Below are positions 48,675-63,600 of a DNA stretch of 64,000 nt, piece by piece. The notes under the pieces were generated by a model. The model made no database searches. It was not told the origin of the DNA and was given only the letters and a program-made list of their open reading frames with translations. How positions within the stretch are numbered: position 1 is the first letter of the stretch; every line of letters begins with the position of its first letter. The stretch is from NCBI RefSeq assembly GCF_050436995.1, contig NC_134747.1:10175501-10239500 (forward strand). Reading direction: 5' to 3'. Source of the stretch: Anticarsia gemmatalis. Taxonomy: Eukaryota; Arthropoda; Insecta; Lepidoptera; Erebidae. A program made the translations under genes and the position numbers.

Positions 48675-51600
48675 GTCAGTCCTCATAGTTTACCAATCAG
48701 TCAGGTATAAAAAAGTAATTCAATACACGTTCAAATCAATACACACAAAAACCTAAAGAGTCGGATTAATTATATTCAATATTCTGCAGAAAATATCATT
48801 CATCTATAAAAATAATTTAGTGTACGTCACGACTGGCCAGCACGGATTAAAATTATGAAAGTTTAAATGGCTTTGGAAACTTGGTTACTCTCTTAAATCA
48901 AGATCCGTGATTATATTTGCCGTAGAGAGTAAAAGCTTCTCAGTAAATGACTACGTATTAAATAGAAAACGAAGTTGCATTTCAAAAGTTTATGCAAATT
49001 ACCGCTAATGAATCACAAAAGAAAAGTTGCTTTATCATATCTTCAAACCAAATCAAATTTCAATGAATCTTTTGCGGAGAAGTACTTACTTCTATCGAAA
49101 ACACAAAAACTCGCAGAAGATACTTCTAAATATAATATAGAAAGCTCAAAGATAAATAGAATGAATACGTTGTTAGAGCCGATTCAGTCGGCGTTATTGT
49201 CAGGTTTCTCACGAGAGAATTACTTCAATGCGTTGTTGAAAGCAGTTGTGGGTGTAAGTACAAAAAGGCAGATATATTTCAATATTCCCACGGGCCGTTA
49301 GCTCTAATCGGCGGCAATCCAGCCAAGACCCCCATTACGGTTGATAGCGCCCTCGACCCCTGCGAGATACAACGTCACATATAAATGTACGTGCCGATAA
49401 GAAAATGTAAATATACGTCTTGTCGTTCTGTACACAACATTAAGTTGTTTATGAAAGTGGCTTTACAGAAGCTCTTTCATAAGAAAAGAAAACCTGATGC
49501 ATTTTCCCCGTGGTTTGTGTATTTTAATAATACGTCTGTCTTACTTTTATCCTATAGTGTCTACGTAAAATTGGAGTTGTATCTTTGAGAAAATTGGATT
49601 CTAAATATAGACACGTAATAAAGAATTTTTGGAGTTCACATCATTTAGACGGGTACGAAATGTTTCCAAGAATTTCTGAACTACACGGTAGTTTAAGAAT
49701 TCTTACGAGTGTTACGAGCTTCTGATAAAATACACCTAACGTTCAACTTCAACTGTGAATAGCTTTAATGAGGCTCTTAAACTGAGACGTAGAATTTCGA
49801 TGTCTGTTAGCGCAATACTATGTTAAATATATAAGGCGAGTCATTACGCATCCATAAGCGGGGGTCGGTTTGCTCGTAACTGTAACGAGGGCTCGTCTCA
49901 GTCCCCTGATATCGGACTGATTCCTACCTCGATTATACGCACCCACGATTTATAACATTTCAATATCGGCACGATGAAAACGATAACTTAAAATGTATTT
50001 GATTTGAATCATTAATTCGCAATCATTGCAAAGGTTTTCTCATTTTATATATTACATTTGTTTTTAATCACAATAATCACAAAATTTAATGGTTTTCATA
50101 TTTATTTGTGTAAATATTAATACAAAATGGTGGCAACACACATTTCGGGACAAAGAGATGGGAATGTATGCTTATCTGCACACGCAAGTCGTAAGAATAA
50201 ACGGAGGGGAACGAGTGGCTTAATAGCCTACTAACATGTTACTACTTCTGCACTCTCACAACGACATGTCTGCTATTCACGCTCAAACGACACAAGGCAT
50301 TGTCAGACTCAGATGATGCGTAACTTGGAGGGTCCTGTCTCTTACCTGCTACGAATTTGAGAGTGCCACAAACTAATAGATGACTTTATATTAAGAACTG
50401 TTATATTGAACTAGCCGGCAGTAACATTTTCGCATAATGTTGTTTTTGCATTAAAAGAGCCGACGAAACGTCCCCATTACCCGGGCGCGTCTCATTTATA
50501 CCGTGAGAGCGCCAGTTGAAAACAAAACAATACCTACTTATTCGTCTTTGTGTACAATGAGTCTGTCGTCAGTAGGCCTCGCTAGATGTTGTCGAACAAA
50601 TCCTTTGTAATACAAGACGCCTTTATCCTGTAAATGAAAACTTAGATTAGTTTCGAAATGCCAACTCTAAAGGATTCATTCTATACTATTTGAAATTCAA
50701 GGAGGCTAATTAAAGCCTTACGTAAAATTAGTCTCGAGAAGAGTTGTTCACTTGAGTGGTTGTTTTCAAAGTTGTTTGACGATATTCAGGTACGGAAACT
50801 GTAAGCTGATATTATTGAGCTCCTTACTAACTTAAATAAAAGGATTTTATTGAATGGCTGAATTATTTCCGTTGTAAATATTTATACCTACATAAAATAT
50901 AAATGTATACAACAAGTAGTTATGTACAGAGGTGTATACATAATATATATAAATATATTATCATGATACCCGTAAATAATGTCATTACTTTTATTAAAGT
51001 AAGGTCCCGCGGTACGCGTGTAATATAATATCAGCATGGGTCTAAATGACATTAATATTCGGAGCGACACCACGGTGGCCCGACATAATAGGCAGATGAT
51101 TTTAAAACCAAATTACAACTTTTAGCGGAGTGCTCTGCACGTTCAAATACACAATTGTTCATTATGACCGATTCTTTCTCAAGTTGTGAAGTGTCCTCCT
51201 CCTGAGTCATCCGCTGCTTACATTATTCAAGCATCTAGTTAGCAGTTGGGTCTTTCAGATGGAATCCTTGTGCAAATTGCCACTCCAACATTGAATATTA
51301 ACTTTACGAATCAGCTCTTTCGCCGAGATTTACCCACATAACTTTTATTTGAGGTTTTCTTCGACGCTACTTTATAGATTGGATCTCTGGTTATCCATAT
51401 TTCTGCGTAATCGTCTCTTTTTAGCGTCTGTTTAATATTTTGAATAGGTTAAAGCGAAATTCGTAGCTTTTTCTTTTCTTTTGATGTTGAGGACATTGAC
51501 CCGTGAGTAGCAGAAATGCGGCTGTGACCCGGCCAGTAAATGTCATGCTAATCTTTATTTCCTTTTTAACTTCAAACAAAACTTGGAATGTATCTTGTCG

Positions 51601-54600
51601 TGTTAGAAGAATCTCAATACAGTTTAGTATTCAATACGGGGTCGACTTTGAACCTGAGATGTTATTCATGTTGCAGGTACAAATATTGCAGCCGGTGCTG
51701 GTGTTGCACGTTTTGTTTTGTAGAGAGTGTATACACATGAATAAAATATTCGTCTAGTGCTTTTCAGTACGTGCACGTGCGTCCACGCGTACTCATGAAT
51801 ATTAACGCCTAAACAGTGTCAAGTGTGAGGGAAAAATGGCCTGAAATAAAATCACTTCGTTTCCCCCGACCTTCCCTGTTCATTAAGTTACTTGACTCAT
51901 AGCTAAGCGGATACTGTTCAATTAACCAAATTGATTTTATTTAGTACATTGGTGTGGCTGTTCATATTTTATAATCAGACTAAAAGTTTCGATATTAATA
52001 AAAAAAAACTTTATGTTTTTGAGAGACGCACAATATACACGAGTCTCGGAGTTATTCTGTGAGCGCGAGGTTATAGCGCAAATAATGATTAATTTCATAG
52101 TAATTCATGGTTTTACTAGGAGTTTACTGGTAAGCTTAGTAAAATGACTCTTATGAAATCCGGAGCTTGTATTATATGAGGGTGTTTGTGAGCGCCGCGC
52201 CGTTGTATCTCTTATCATAATGATGTTAAGTCCCGGATGAACAAGTTAGCGGAGTTTGTTCTGTGACAACTTTGTACACACGTCGGAGATGACGGTGTAT
52301 TGTTCGAGTTCCGAACATACCCAGGTGAAATCATATGCAAATAACATACTGAATATTTTATAAAAAACCGAGGCAAGCTCGCGCGGAGGGCTGCATGTTA
52401 TTTTGCGTGAATATTTATGAAAGAAAACTATTACGTGTAAATATTTTTACGGTATGTTCGGCTGAAAATGTACACGACGACTCGTAATCAGGAAAAATGT
52501 TACAATCGTCGCCTTTTTAGCGCCTTTTGGGATCGCAGCTGTTATAACACCTTGGAGTGCTTTTATAATTATTTTGTCCCAATAAGATCGTTATGAAATT
52601 GATTTACTGTGGCAGTTTTTGTTCTAACTGAGAAATATTTGGCATGTGACTCCAGATCAGAAGTTATGCTAACATTTTCAATATCAGCAAAAATATTGTC
52701 GATAAAATTCACAGCGCCGTAGAACCGACGATACAGACTTCCCTACGTGTAAAGGAAATAGCTCTACACGTGGAACAACCAAAAATTTAATATGAACGGA
52801 ACCACGTTACATAACCTCGTATTGTAAAGGTAACATAGTTTCACATACGTTCTATTATGAAATGAAAAATGGTGGCAGGAAGTAAAGGTTTTTATTTCAG
52901 CAGCACGTTATTATAGGCGGCGGCGCGACACTGTTGACCCCACGCATATATCACGAATATATCGAATCGCGAAGGTCCCACTTCTCCTCAAATACCTATT
53001 CGTTTACTTTTATTGCACTTTCCCAAAACTATACGGGTTTAATGGTCAGTTCTGTTATTCGCTTTCGGTCGGGAAGCAATGGAAAATGTATCTATAGCTA
53101 CATAGAATGTAGTTTCCTCGAAGACTGTATTTGTTTGAAATCCGATGTAACCTTGTTTCAGGGCGTATTCGTTGGAATATTGGGTTTGGATTTTAGTTTA
53201 TGCACAGAAATATTTCATTTCTATGTTTGACTGCAATAGGAAAATTTTAATCTAGTCTAGGTATTTATTCACAAAAATGTAGCGTCAATATTAAAAGGTT
53301 CAATACATAATATGGTAAGCGGTGAAGGGACAAAGGCGATACTGTCAGAGATCGGTTGTATCGTTCACCACTACGTGCACCAGTGAGTCCCAGTCAATAA
53401 AGTGTTTCCAAAAAGCTCTTAATTAACGTTTGACGGACGAATTCGGCACACTTTCCGTATAAACGGTGAACACGAAAAATTGATGAAAAACTTGTTGGTA
53501 CGTAGTTGTCAACAAGCGCTGTGAGAGTCGTTGAGAGTAAAGTGGTGCTGTCAAAGGAAGATCTTTTTACCCAGTAGGTATGCAGTACTATTGCCCGAAC
53601 TCACAATAAAAATCCTAAAATCCTAGAAAACGCAATTTACTATTTTAAATAAAAGATCAGTTTCACGTGAACTTTAAAATGAAGTTATGATATTTACCTG
53701 GCAATATAACATGAAAATAGAGAATTCTTTATCCCGCGCCAGTATTACCCACAATCACGTCCTAAAGGAGATAAGATAAAGCGGGGATTTGCCAGCGCCT
53801 GAAAGAAATTTCTATGCAAAATAATATCTACTCAAGGGATTTTGGTAAATAGGTTTTAGTCGATGACTTAGGCAAATAGTGTGTCTTAGTAAGCCGTTTT
53901 TTTCGGGCATATAGGACCCTATCCAGTGATGTTTGGCTTACGATACTTTTTATTGTTACGTTCTGGGAAAGTGCCAAATGTACGATTTGGGTGTGTACCA
54001 TTTATAAGAGCTTCTTAGCTGAATAGTGTTGGATGTTATATAAAACATTTGTCTTGGTACTTACTATTTGCATATAGTATAATATCACGCCTTGTTCCTA
54101 TTAGGAATTGGCAGTGACTTATTGAACTACAACTATCACATTTATTTTTGTTGTGGTTTCTACTTTACGTAATCTTAAATATTTATTTGAGGTTCAGCCT
54201 TAACTTTCACAGAAGTGAAATAGAATAATTAAATATAACGAAACGAACGTGCGATTTAAACTTTTCTGAAATATGCAGTTAGGTAGACGGGTTACTAAGT
54301 ATCGATATCTATTCTGATATTTGTCATGAATCAAAACAAACCGAAATCGCGTTAGTGATTAAGCGGAATCGTAAAGTAAGGTGTGTCTCAAGGTTGTGTG
54401 AGGCGTCACGTCCGAGATCCCAGGCCTGCGATCATGTTCGGGAGGGGACGGCTCCCACACCGATGTGACTCGCATCCTAAACACCCACGGCCAGCTTCCT
54501 TCATCAGGACTGAATGAACTATTGATTTGACGTCCATCGATGTTGTTGCATTGTAAAATTTTGGGCGTTTTGTATAATAAATGTAGATCTAAATATTTAT

Positions 54601-57600
54601 TACTTTGAAAATAAATGAGCCTATGGGTAAAAGATAAGGCTAAGAAAACAAAATGAATCTAAATTTCGATTCATAATATTAGCTTTTGTCAATGTTATTA
54701 TTTAGTTTTATGAAAAAAATATGTTTCAGTAAATAAAACTGTAAAGTCATGAAAAATTTATGACGTTCCATGCGGGTTATACCTTCAACGTATGCAGAGT
54801 CATATAAATAAATCCATATACTCAGTAACACGTGAAACACGTTTTGAAATTCACAAAATTACAACAATTTATTCCCGGCCTTGAAAGTTGAGTCCGCCTC
54901 AGTGTAACTCGCAAAGTTTCAAAAGAACCATTTATCTGCCCGGAAAAATTCCAAATTATATTTCTTTCGGGCCATTTCTGATTGTAATTGAAAGTTCAGA
55001 TGAAATATAAGTAAGCAAAAGATAATCTATTCTGAAATAAAACAAATTGGACGATTGTTTAATTTTATAAAATATGCTTTTCCTTTCATTTTCCCTCGCG
55101 TCTACTGTTTTATTAAATTACACTATTCCTAGAAATATGTCATAAATTAAATTACTTTTACAAACCGAAATACATTAAATATTTCGGGGTTAAAGCTGTT
55201 CTAAAAATTCATATTATAATTCAGTAATATATCAAGATTTAAATGTTAGATGTCTCGATAAATCTTTACGTTTCGAGCGATACCTATTAAGGGTACGGCC
55301 TTTAAGTATAAACAGGGTAAAAGCTATAAAAATCAATAAAATGTATGAAGGTAAACATAAAAATTGAGCCTAAGCCAATATGCTCTCGATTTTAATGAAA
55401 TCGGTTCTGTATTACAGAGATCCCTACAAACATTATAATTTAGTAGGGTTCATACGTTGTCTAATATTTGTTATGATATAATTTTAGATTTTGTTCAAGC
55501 GATACACAGTAAGTTGGGGAGGTGGTGGGCTCGCTCGGGCTATTGTAGACTTTTCTTTATCTGGGGGCACGGAAGTGCCCCCGCAAGTCGAGCAATTAGT
55601 TTGTTTCACGGCGGGTAATAAGCGGGCGCGCGCTGCCAACGCCGCAACTTCTCCGACTTGTCTTCATGTAATTTCTCCAGAGAATCCTTGCGGGCCAATT
55701 TGTTTCGCTAAGAGTTCACGTGAAATATAAAAGTTTTGTAACGATTACATACGTGTCGGCAGTCGCGGCAAAGTTGATCGTGCTCATTAGTCACAGATAA
55801 TCCTACTTGATCTAGACAAATTACTGTACTGTTTCAAACACTAAAGCTGTATTAATGCTAGTAGTTTGTCTTTGAAAAGAACAGTAAATAAAGTTCACAG
55901 AATAGATAATTGTATAATCACCGAAACAGTATTTCAAGATAGCTTTGGGAACATTTTTATTATGGGATGCAGTTTTTGTCAGTGCACTGAACGTTTGAAG
56001 TGATACTTTAAGCCGGTGTGTATCGGCAAGTCATTTATTTCTATCATCGGCACGGCACGATGTGCTTGATCGAGGTCATAATCTATTAATCTCCACATAA
56101 AAGGCGGGCGGGTGTCCGCGGCCAACTCGGATGTTAATAAATGATGTGCCTCTGGCCACTCTTTTGTATAAACTTCTCAGCTCTGCCACACAGTTGAGAA
56201 TCGCATCCATTTATTATTTAAATCCAACTGGACTAAGAATTCCAATCCGTTTATGTAAATTGATGCTAATGCGCTGTGTAGTTTAAGGCTCCTTTGACAA
56301 TTTCGGTCTCGTAGTATCTCCACAACCATGTTCATAGCGTTAACATGTATCTAAAACAATACTATATAGTGCAGTGATGAGCCACAGAATGAAGTCTTTG
56401 CGGACATTATTTATGATATTCGTGATGCAAACACATAACTAGTGATAGTGACCCCTCATGTGCGGCCATTACCATCAACGAAATTAAACCGTTTACATCA
56501 ACCCCTAACAAAACACTCCTCTTTATGATATCAAGTACGATAAACACGTGCTCGCTCGTAAAACACACACCACATAAGGACCTCTAAGGTGATATTTGCG
56601 TTTTTTATACAACCAAATACGGTTATCGGATTCACCGCATACATAAAAAATATTTAATAGAGCGAATATATAATATATATGTCCCACCGATCTATTATGT
56701 AAAGAGATAAGAAAAGCGCCGAGAACGAACACTTACCAAATTTAGGATGCATGGTTTTTACGATCTATAAAAACACTGTTTACTTTCTTTCTCCAAGAAA
56801 ATTCACTTACCTCTAAATATTTGAAAGGGTTTTTACCCCGAGCAAAACATGGCATCACGCAAGATGACTTGCGTTTTCTGTGTAATTTCCGAGAACACTC
56901 GGGTTTCAAGCATAACTTCGAAACTGGTCCGATATAAATGTCGGTCCGCACCCTGATCACTTTTAAGCCGAGTATTATTTCAACCGACGCTTTTTATACC
57001 GATTCGCGGATGTAGAAACATATGCGAAAGAATATTTGCACTGGCTGCAAAATCATTCCATTGATCAGTGTCGATACGAAAATAGGCTCGGCCGATAGGC
57101 TTTCAAAAGCTTTTCAATTTAGTTTCGCGGCCGCCCGACCGGCCCGGGCACGCTGACGTTGTCATGGATTTTGCTACGAACTCTATTCGCGATGTGCTAG
57201 TTTTATTAAAAATCTATTATGTTTTGTTCGACAATGTCCAGTTTATTTGGTGATATTGATCGGCATCTAGGCAGAGATATCATGTTGGAAACAAAACGAT
57301 GTTGTATATTGTGTGTATAACAGGTTAGTGTCGGTATACGGGCACTCTGTCGGCCATAATCTGGTTTATTAGCGGATATAAGGCGAGGTGCGGCTTTATT
57401 AACGTTATGTATTGCCTGTCCACCCGACTGGAAGGTGTGTCCGCTATCGATCGCCTATTTTAGTCAGGTTCTTTCATTAAACTTAAGCGCCGTGTTAAGT
57501 CCCCGAAACGAGTTTCTTATACCCTTATGTCTATTTAAAAGGTTATTTAATAGCTGTGAACAATACCGGGTTAATAGGCTGTTAAGGCCGTGGATGCTGG

Positions 57601-60600
57601 GGGTATAGATGTCGCACGGGCTGTTCGATTAATTTGCATGAAGATTAAAGAGGCATTATGAATTAGCTTAGGCCTTTGAGGTCGTACAACATGATGAAGT
57701 CGTATGAAGGTTAAGCGTTATTTGTGCTTAGAAGTTTTCAATTAACAAATCATTGGCTTTTCCAGTAATCTCCTACATGTTACTAGTGATATTATTATAT
57801 TCATAAGCTTATTATACATTCACATGATATTAATTTATTTTATGTTTGTAAAGTAAACATATTGTATGGTGTAGCTACAAGAAGGCTTATTCCAGTTCAT
57901 TAATTCACAGACATGAGAATGGCTCGAAGCAGTTTTAACGATACGCCATTACTTTAAGAGGCAATTCCGAAGCAAATGAGAGCTTAAGAATCGACCCGAA
58001 ATCGAGCCGCTGATGCCATTTTGAATGCCTCCAAGCTATTTGTAACAGATATATTTCCGTATAACCCGGAAAATGCCGTTTATCCTTATTACAGTTCTTA
58101 AAAAGACCTCGTCTCATAACATATCGGGTGACCGTATGGTACGTGCGTAGATATTTGTTTTATAAGTTGCCCTTCGAAATTGACCTATATAAAAATGCAT
58201 GTTGATGAATTTAAAAACTTTGTTATTATATTACAGAGTTATAAATTATATCTGGGTAATATGGAACCTTGCCAAAATGAGTACCACCATGCTTAAATTA
58301 CTACATGCATGTGACGTATCGTAGGTACTAACAAGTTAAATGACTCAAAAAAGGTTGAATTACATGAAAAAATTACATTCCGACCTGGTATTAGTCAATA
58401 CTGGCAGTTTTTGGTGAAAAATAGTAAAAGATGCCATAAAATATTTTTCTTAATTTCATTTCTTTTGTATTAATGGCTGCAATGTATAATATTTCAAAGA
58501 CTATGGCCAGTGTGCTTCATGAATGTATCATAATCTTTGTAATGAATAGCGAATGTGTGACAAATTAAAAAAAATGCACTTAAAAGGGTTTTGCGTAAAT
58601 GAAAAAAACATTAATTTAATAACTACATTTTAGGGACTGTGAAAAAAATTAGATACAATGGCTGGCTACTATAAAAAAACTGATCTTAAATGCCTTATTT
58701 TTTGGTTCTTTAAAACTGAAACTAAACTTATTCTAGTTGCAAAATATTTAACAGTTAATTGATTAAAAAAGAAATTACAGGTTATTGTGGTGGATATATA
58801 CACAGAATGATATGTGAGTATATTTTGTTGTTATTTTTTTTTGTAACGTATATTACAAATAACAATACAGAAAATAACAGAACAGTAGTTAATATAACAA
58901 CGTCAGAATTTCCTGAATAGGGTCTTATGTTTTTATTTGATCTTTATCAAATATTCATCTTTGTCTGAAAAAGGTTACATTGTACGTACCGAATGCTAAA
59001 ATATACTTGTAAAATGTAATACGCTCTACTGTTTTATTCGGTATAAAACGACTTTACCTATGTATCTGCCAACCCATTGTCTGCTCGTACAACAGTACCT
59101 ATGTCAAACTACTTGACGTGAGTGTTTTATTGGTATACGGAAAGTATGAATCTTACCCATAAAATTTTATAACGGACATACGCTGACCTCGGGAAATGTG
59201 TTAAATACGAGTTCATTTGGCTACCGAAATTAAAAGTTTAAAACCCATTATTTTCGTCGGCAGATAAATATTACTGGAATGTTTTGAGTTCTTTTTTAAA
59301 ATGAATCTGTCAAAAGTTCCAAAATTATTCAGGTATTCCTCTAGTTGAATGTCTAAAATGTTTGTTATTATACATTTGAACTAATATTAAAAGCGATTAT
59401 CGCTACTATAACGTAATACGTACGTACTTGACAGGATCAGTCGAAACGAAGTTAACTTAACATAAAGCTTTTTTATAGATCTTTAGGCCATAAGTAAATT
59501 ACTTACCAGACTGAAGAATATTCTTTTATTATCCAACAAAATATCTTCTTTCTTTAAAGTAAAATTATTAGGCCAATATTTCACCTGAAAATCTCGTTTC
59601 TAATCCAAAAATCCATTTTATTGGATGGTCGTAATAATCCGTAGCTATTTCAGTTTATGTGTAGCGATCCATCGCTCGGCTATGATAGCCTTTAAAGAGA
59701 ATAATACCAATAGGGTTTCTGTATAAATTGTCTCATCCATCATCTCGTGACTACGTTGGTTGGTAAATTAACCATATATGGAGCGAAGCGTAGCTTTGTG
59801 TAGTCATATTATACCAGTTGCAAAGTATATACGCAATCTGTATTCTTAATGTGGATACGAATTATTACCTTCAATACACGACCTATATCCATCAATTAAT
59901 AGAAAAAGCAGTTCGTTTCAGAAAATAATTATTTAAACAAAACTTACTGATAACTTTAAAATATCACACTTGTATTCAGAAATCATTTATTATTTTAGAA
60001 GTTCTACTCTCTTGGCAGGTACTGGCATGTAGATTGTAGATGTTTTACATTCTCACCTTTGAAGCAGGTTTCGTAACAGTTAAAGATATATTGCATTCGA
60101 TAGTGAAAAGTTGCCTGTTCATTGTCACCCATTTACAAAGTTGCGAGTCAGACATTTGAGAGATAGCAGACTGCACGAGATTGCCGAGAATATACTTATT
60201 TACATTTATTCATACATTACGATGCATCACTATTTAATAACTATTATTTTTAAATATATTATGATTCGATAAAATATCTTACTTATTACCATAAAAAACG
60301 CACAGCTTCGCATATCTACCGAAGTTATTGAGGACTTTGTGTGACAAGCGGAATATTGAGGTCGATATATCCTTGCAATTGGATTTCCATATATGCAATA
60401 AATTTCCCCTTTATACATAAAATTTTGGTAAATGGCTCACAGTAGGCTTGCGAGATTCAGCCTGAATACGCGTGGGTGGTATTTTACATGACTTCTTCAT
60501 GTAGGTCACATAGAGGGATATTGAAGGGAATTCTATGCCTTAGAAATGCTGGAAGGTTAGTAGTACTGTGCGTAAGCAGCACAATTTCATATACAATAAT

Positions 60601-63600
60601 ATGAAATTCCAAATGTAGTAAGTCGTAGTTCAGGAAATATCTCATAAAAATAATATTTCCCATAAGTTCTTGCGGTAATAAAAATACTATGAATAATGTA
60701 CATTCTTTTTGCCACGGAATCGAAATAATTTAGCGAAAAATTGTAACCAATTTCGTATTTTTATGCGACCATTTCTCTTATGATTGGGTTCTGGAAAAAT
60801 GCCTACCTACGGGTATATTGGTCGATCGTCGGAATACGTCGCGCGGGGAGTTAGATATACGCACAATATGTGACACATTCGAACGTTTAACGCACTCGTT
60901 ATCATGATATATGGCCTTTAATATCAAGGTGTTGTTTGACACATTGTAAGAGTACATATAAAAAAGAAACCGTGTGCTAAAGACGTTTTTGTATTTTTTG
61001 GTAGTCACAAATATTGAAGACCATCTCATCATATTTGTGAAGTCATGATCCATAGGTGTAGTAAGTGTGTTGAATAATAAACAGGAAAAATATTACTAAA
61101 GAAATAAGACTAGAGTCTCTAGACGTGGTTTTGTAAAATAACTAACGAATTTCGATTTTTAGGTCAAGGGTAGTTTAAGAGCGCGACATTCATTAGATAT
61201 TCAGTTCGATCGATCATTGTGACTAAGTAATGCAGTGCGGGACCTGGCCGGATTATTGTTGTTTGCGTACAAGACCCATCGGCCGGCCGTGGCTCGGGAG
61301 CACGTTAAGCCATCGATTCTAGACGTCACACAAATCTACACTTGGACTATGTTACGGCCAGTTAGAAGCACATGGTCAGACTACGAAGTGTACACTATCA
61401 CGACATTTTGAGCTCTAATGAGAACGAAGCAAGTATGTTGATGTGTATTGGATTGTGGGTTACGTAGAATACTTACTTTCATGAGAATGATTTTAAATAT
61501 TAGTAATAATATTTATGTTTGCTTTAATCTATTTTAATTAACGATTTAAATAAATATGATAGGATACATTAAGATGTTACAAAATTCTACACTTAATTTG
61601 AAAATTTGTTGTTAATTATAGGTATGAAAACATCTATCAGCGGAAATAGGATACCAGTGACAAAATTTAAAGCATGACTTGACTGGGTTGTGATACGAAT
61701 TTCATGCTACGTTGCGGCTTGATCCGAAATTTTAACGAATACCGTATAACTAAACGAGGCTTATTGAAAATCAATAGCTGCGTATCGCAATGCGATCTGC
61801 TTAAATATTATGAGTATGCGTTACATACTGCAGTATTTGTAACATAACTTAAAGTCAAAATCCGAGTTCAAAAAAATACATATTTCTGAGTAAATAAGAT
61901 ACTTACCAAAGTTTAGACAAAAAAAAATCAGTAAATTGTATCACTAAAATATTTTTACAGTGTTACGTCCACTAATAGACTGTTTCATTTTAAAAACAGA
62001 GCCAATATTAACGTTTCAATTAACGATAGTCTATATTAAATCCCCTATTTCGGACGCAATAAATGACGCCGGCGCGGCAGTAGGACACACGACACAGGGG
62101 TGACACGCCACGCCGGCCGACACTTGACACCGGACGGACGCAAACAACATGCGCCCCTTAATTGCTGTCATCCGTAAACACATACAGATATTGGTTCACT
62201 TTATGCACGCAAATAAAATAAATTGAAATCCTCTAGTTTCCGATTTACCGTTTCATCTAGCGAACACATTTGTTTATTTATTTTAGCGCGTAACTGCAGG
62301 TATTTTGATTGCATGCCCTCCTATAAATGAATTGCTGTTCACTGAAATATATTGCTGTTAAAAAAACTGACTTACTGCTAATTACTCTTTCGAAGCAATT
62401 TTCAGTTGGTGTAAAATTAAAATTCATTTGTAGGCATGAGCCCCGTGTTATATACTTTGTCATTACCGAAAACACATGCTTAATTAAAGTATAATTCACA
62501 TTTTAACACGCGTGCGAGAGTTTGAGTGGATGTAAATTCAGTTAAAGCCGCGGGCCGCATTCCATTATAAATATTATAATAACCTCTTTAACGATATCGC
62601 CCGGGGCGTGATCTTGGCTTTAAGGATGTAACGCGATAAAGGTGATCCTGTCAATTTACATAACCTCCAGAAGGAGGCAAGTGCGCTCTGTGGCACCTAT
62701 GTCATTAGCATTTTATATCTAACGTATCAATCAAAAACACTTAGTTAATACACATTGAAACGCATTTTGACAATTTGTCTCCCGTTATGGCGCTGTGATA
62801 TAGTGGTAACAAACAAGGTTATTACAGACGGTCCAATGATGTTATATGTGCTTAATGGGATGGAAGTAAAACTTACTGTGCGATGAGATTACTGGGATGT
62901 AAGATTACTTACAACATTTATGGACCCTTGGTCCATTTAGTTTATTTAATTACAAGCTAATATTGTTATCTGATATTATGTAGTTACAAAAGAGCTTTCC
63001 GAATAATTTATCTAATAGTGAAAGTTTTCTAAGTTCTTTGAACTAAAACATTGTTTCATAGTAAGTTGGTAAAAGTAATTATGTTTCAGCGATGTTAATT
63101 CGTAAAATTAATTTATATTAAACATGCAGAGAGCACGTGTTTCCTGTGTGCACGGAGTGTGATAAAATGGCGAGCTAGAAGCGGGTGTGTTTACATTCAA
63201 TTTCAACGAGCCCGGTGTGTCGCACAAGCAAACCTATTACTTTGAGGACTAAGAACACATTATTAATATTCCTTCAGTCGACACGAGTCTCGCACTGTTT
63301 ATAATTACTTTACACTCATTACATTGCAGTTTGTTTTTCTACGAAGCATTTTGCAGACTAAAATGTTAACTTTTCTTACGGACGCTCTCGTTCAGTGATA
63401 AAATATATAAGCCTTTCTTTACGTTTTAAATTACTAACATACTACTGAATTATAAAAGAAAAGTATGCAGGAATGTAAACATGTGCCGTCGTGTCAACAG
63501 GAATATAACACGCACGGAAAATAAAAATGTCCTATGTTTATTGTTGACTCAAGAATTTTATAACAATCACTAATTTATCATTGCATGTTGCCGGTTTGGT

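Noticed and set aside
48562..48756. 64-codon frame overlapping lectin exon 2 in another phase
   Set aside because: It is a shadow frame; the phase-0 reading joined to the signal peptide has the lectin pattern and a correct donor.
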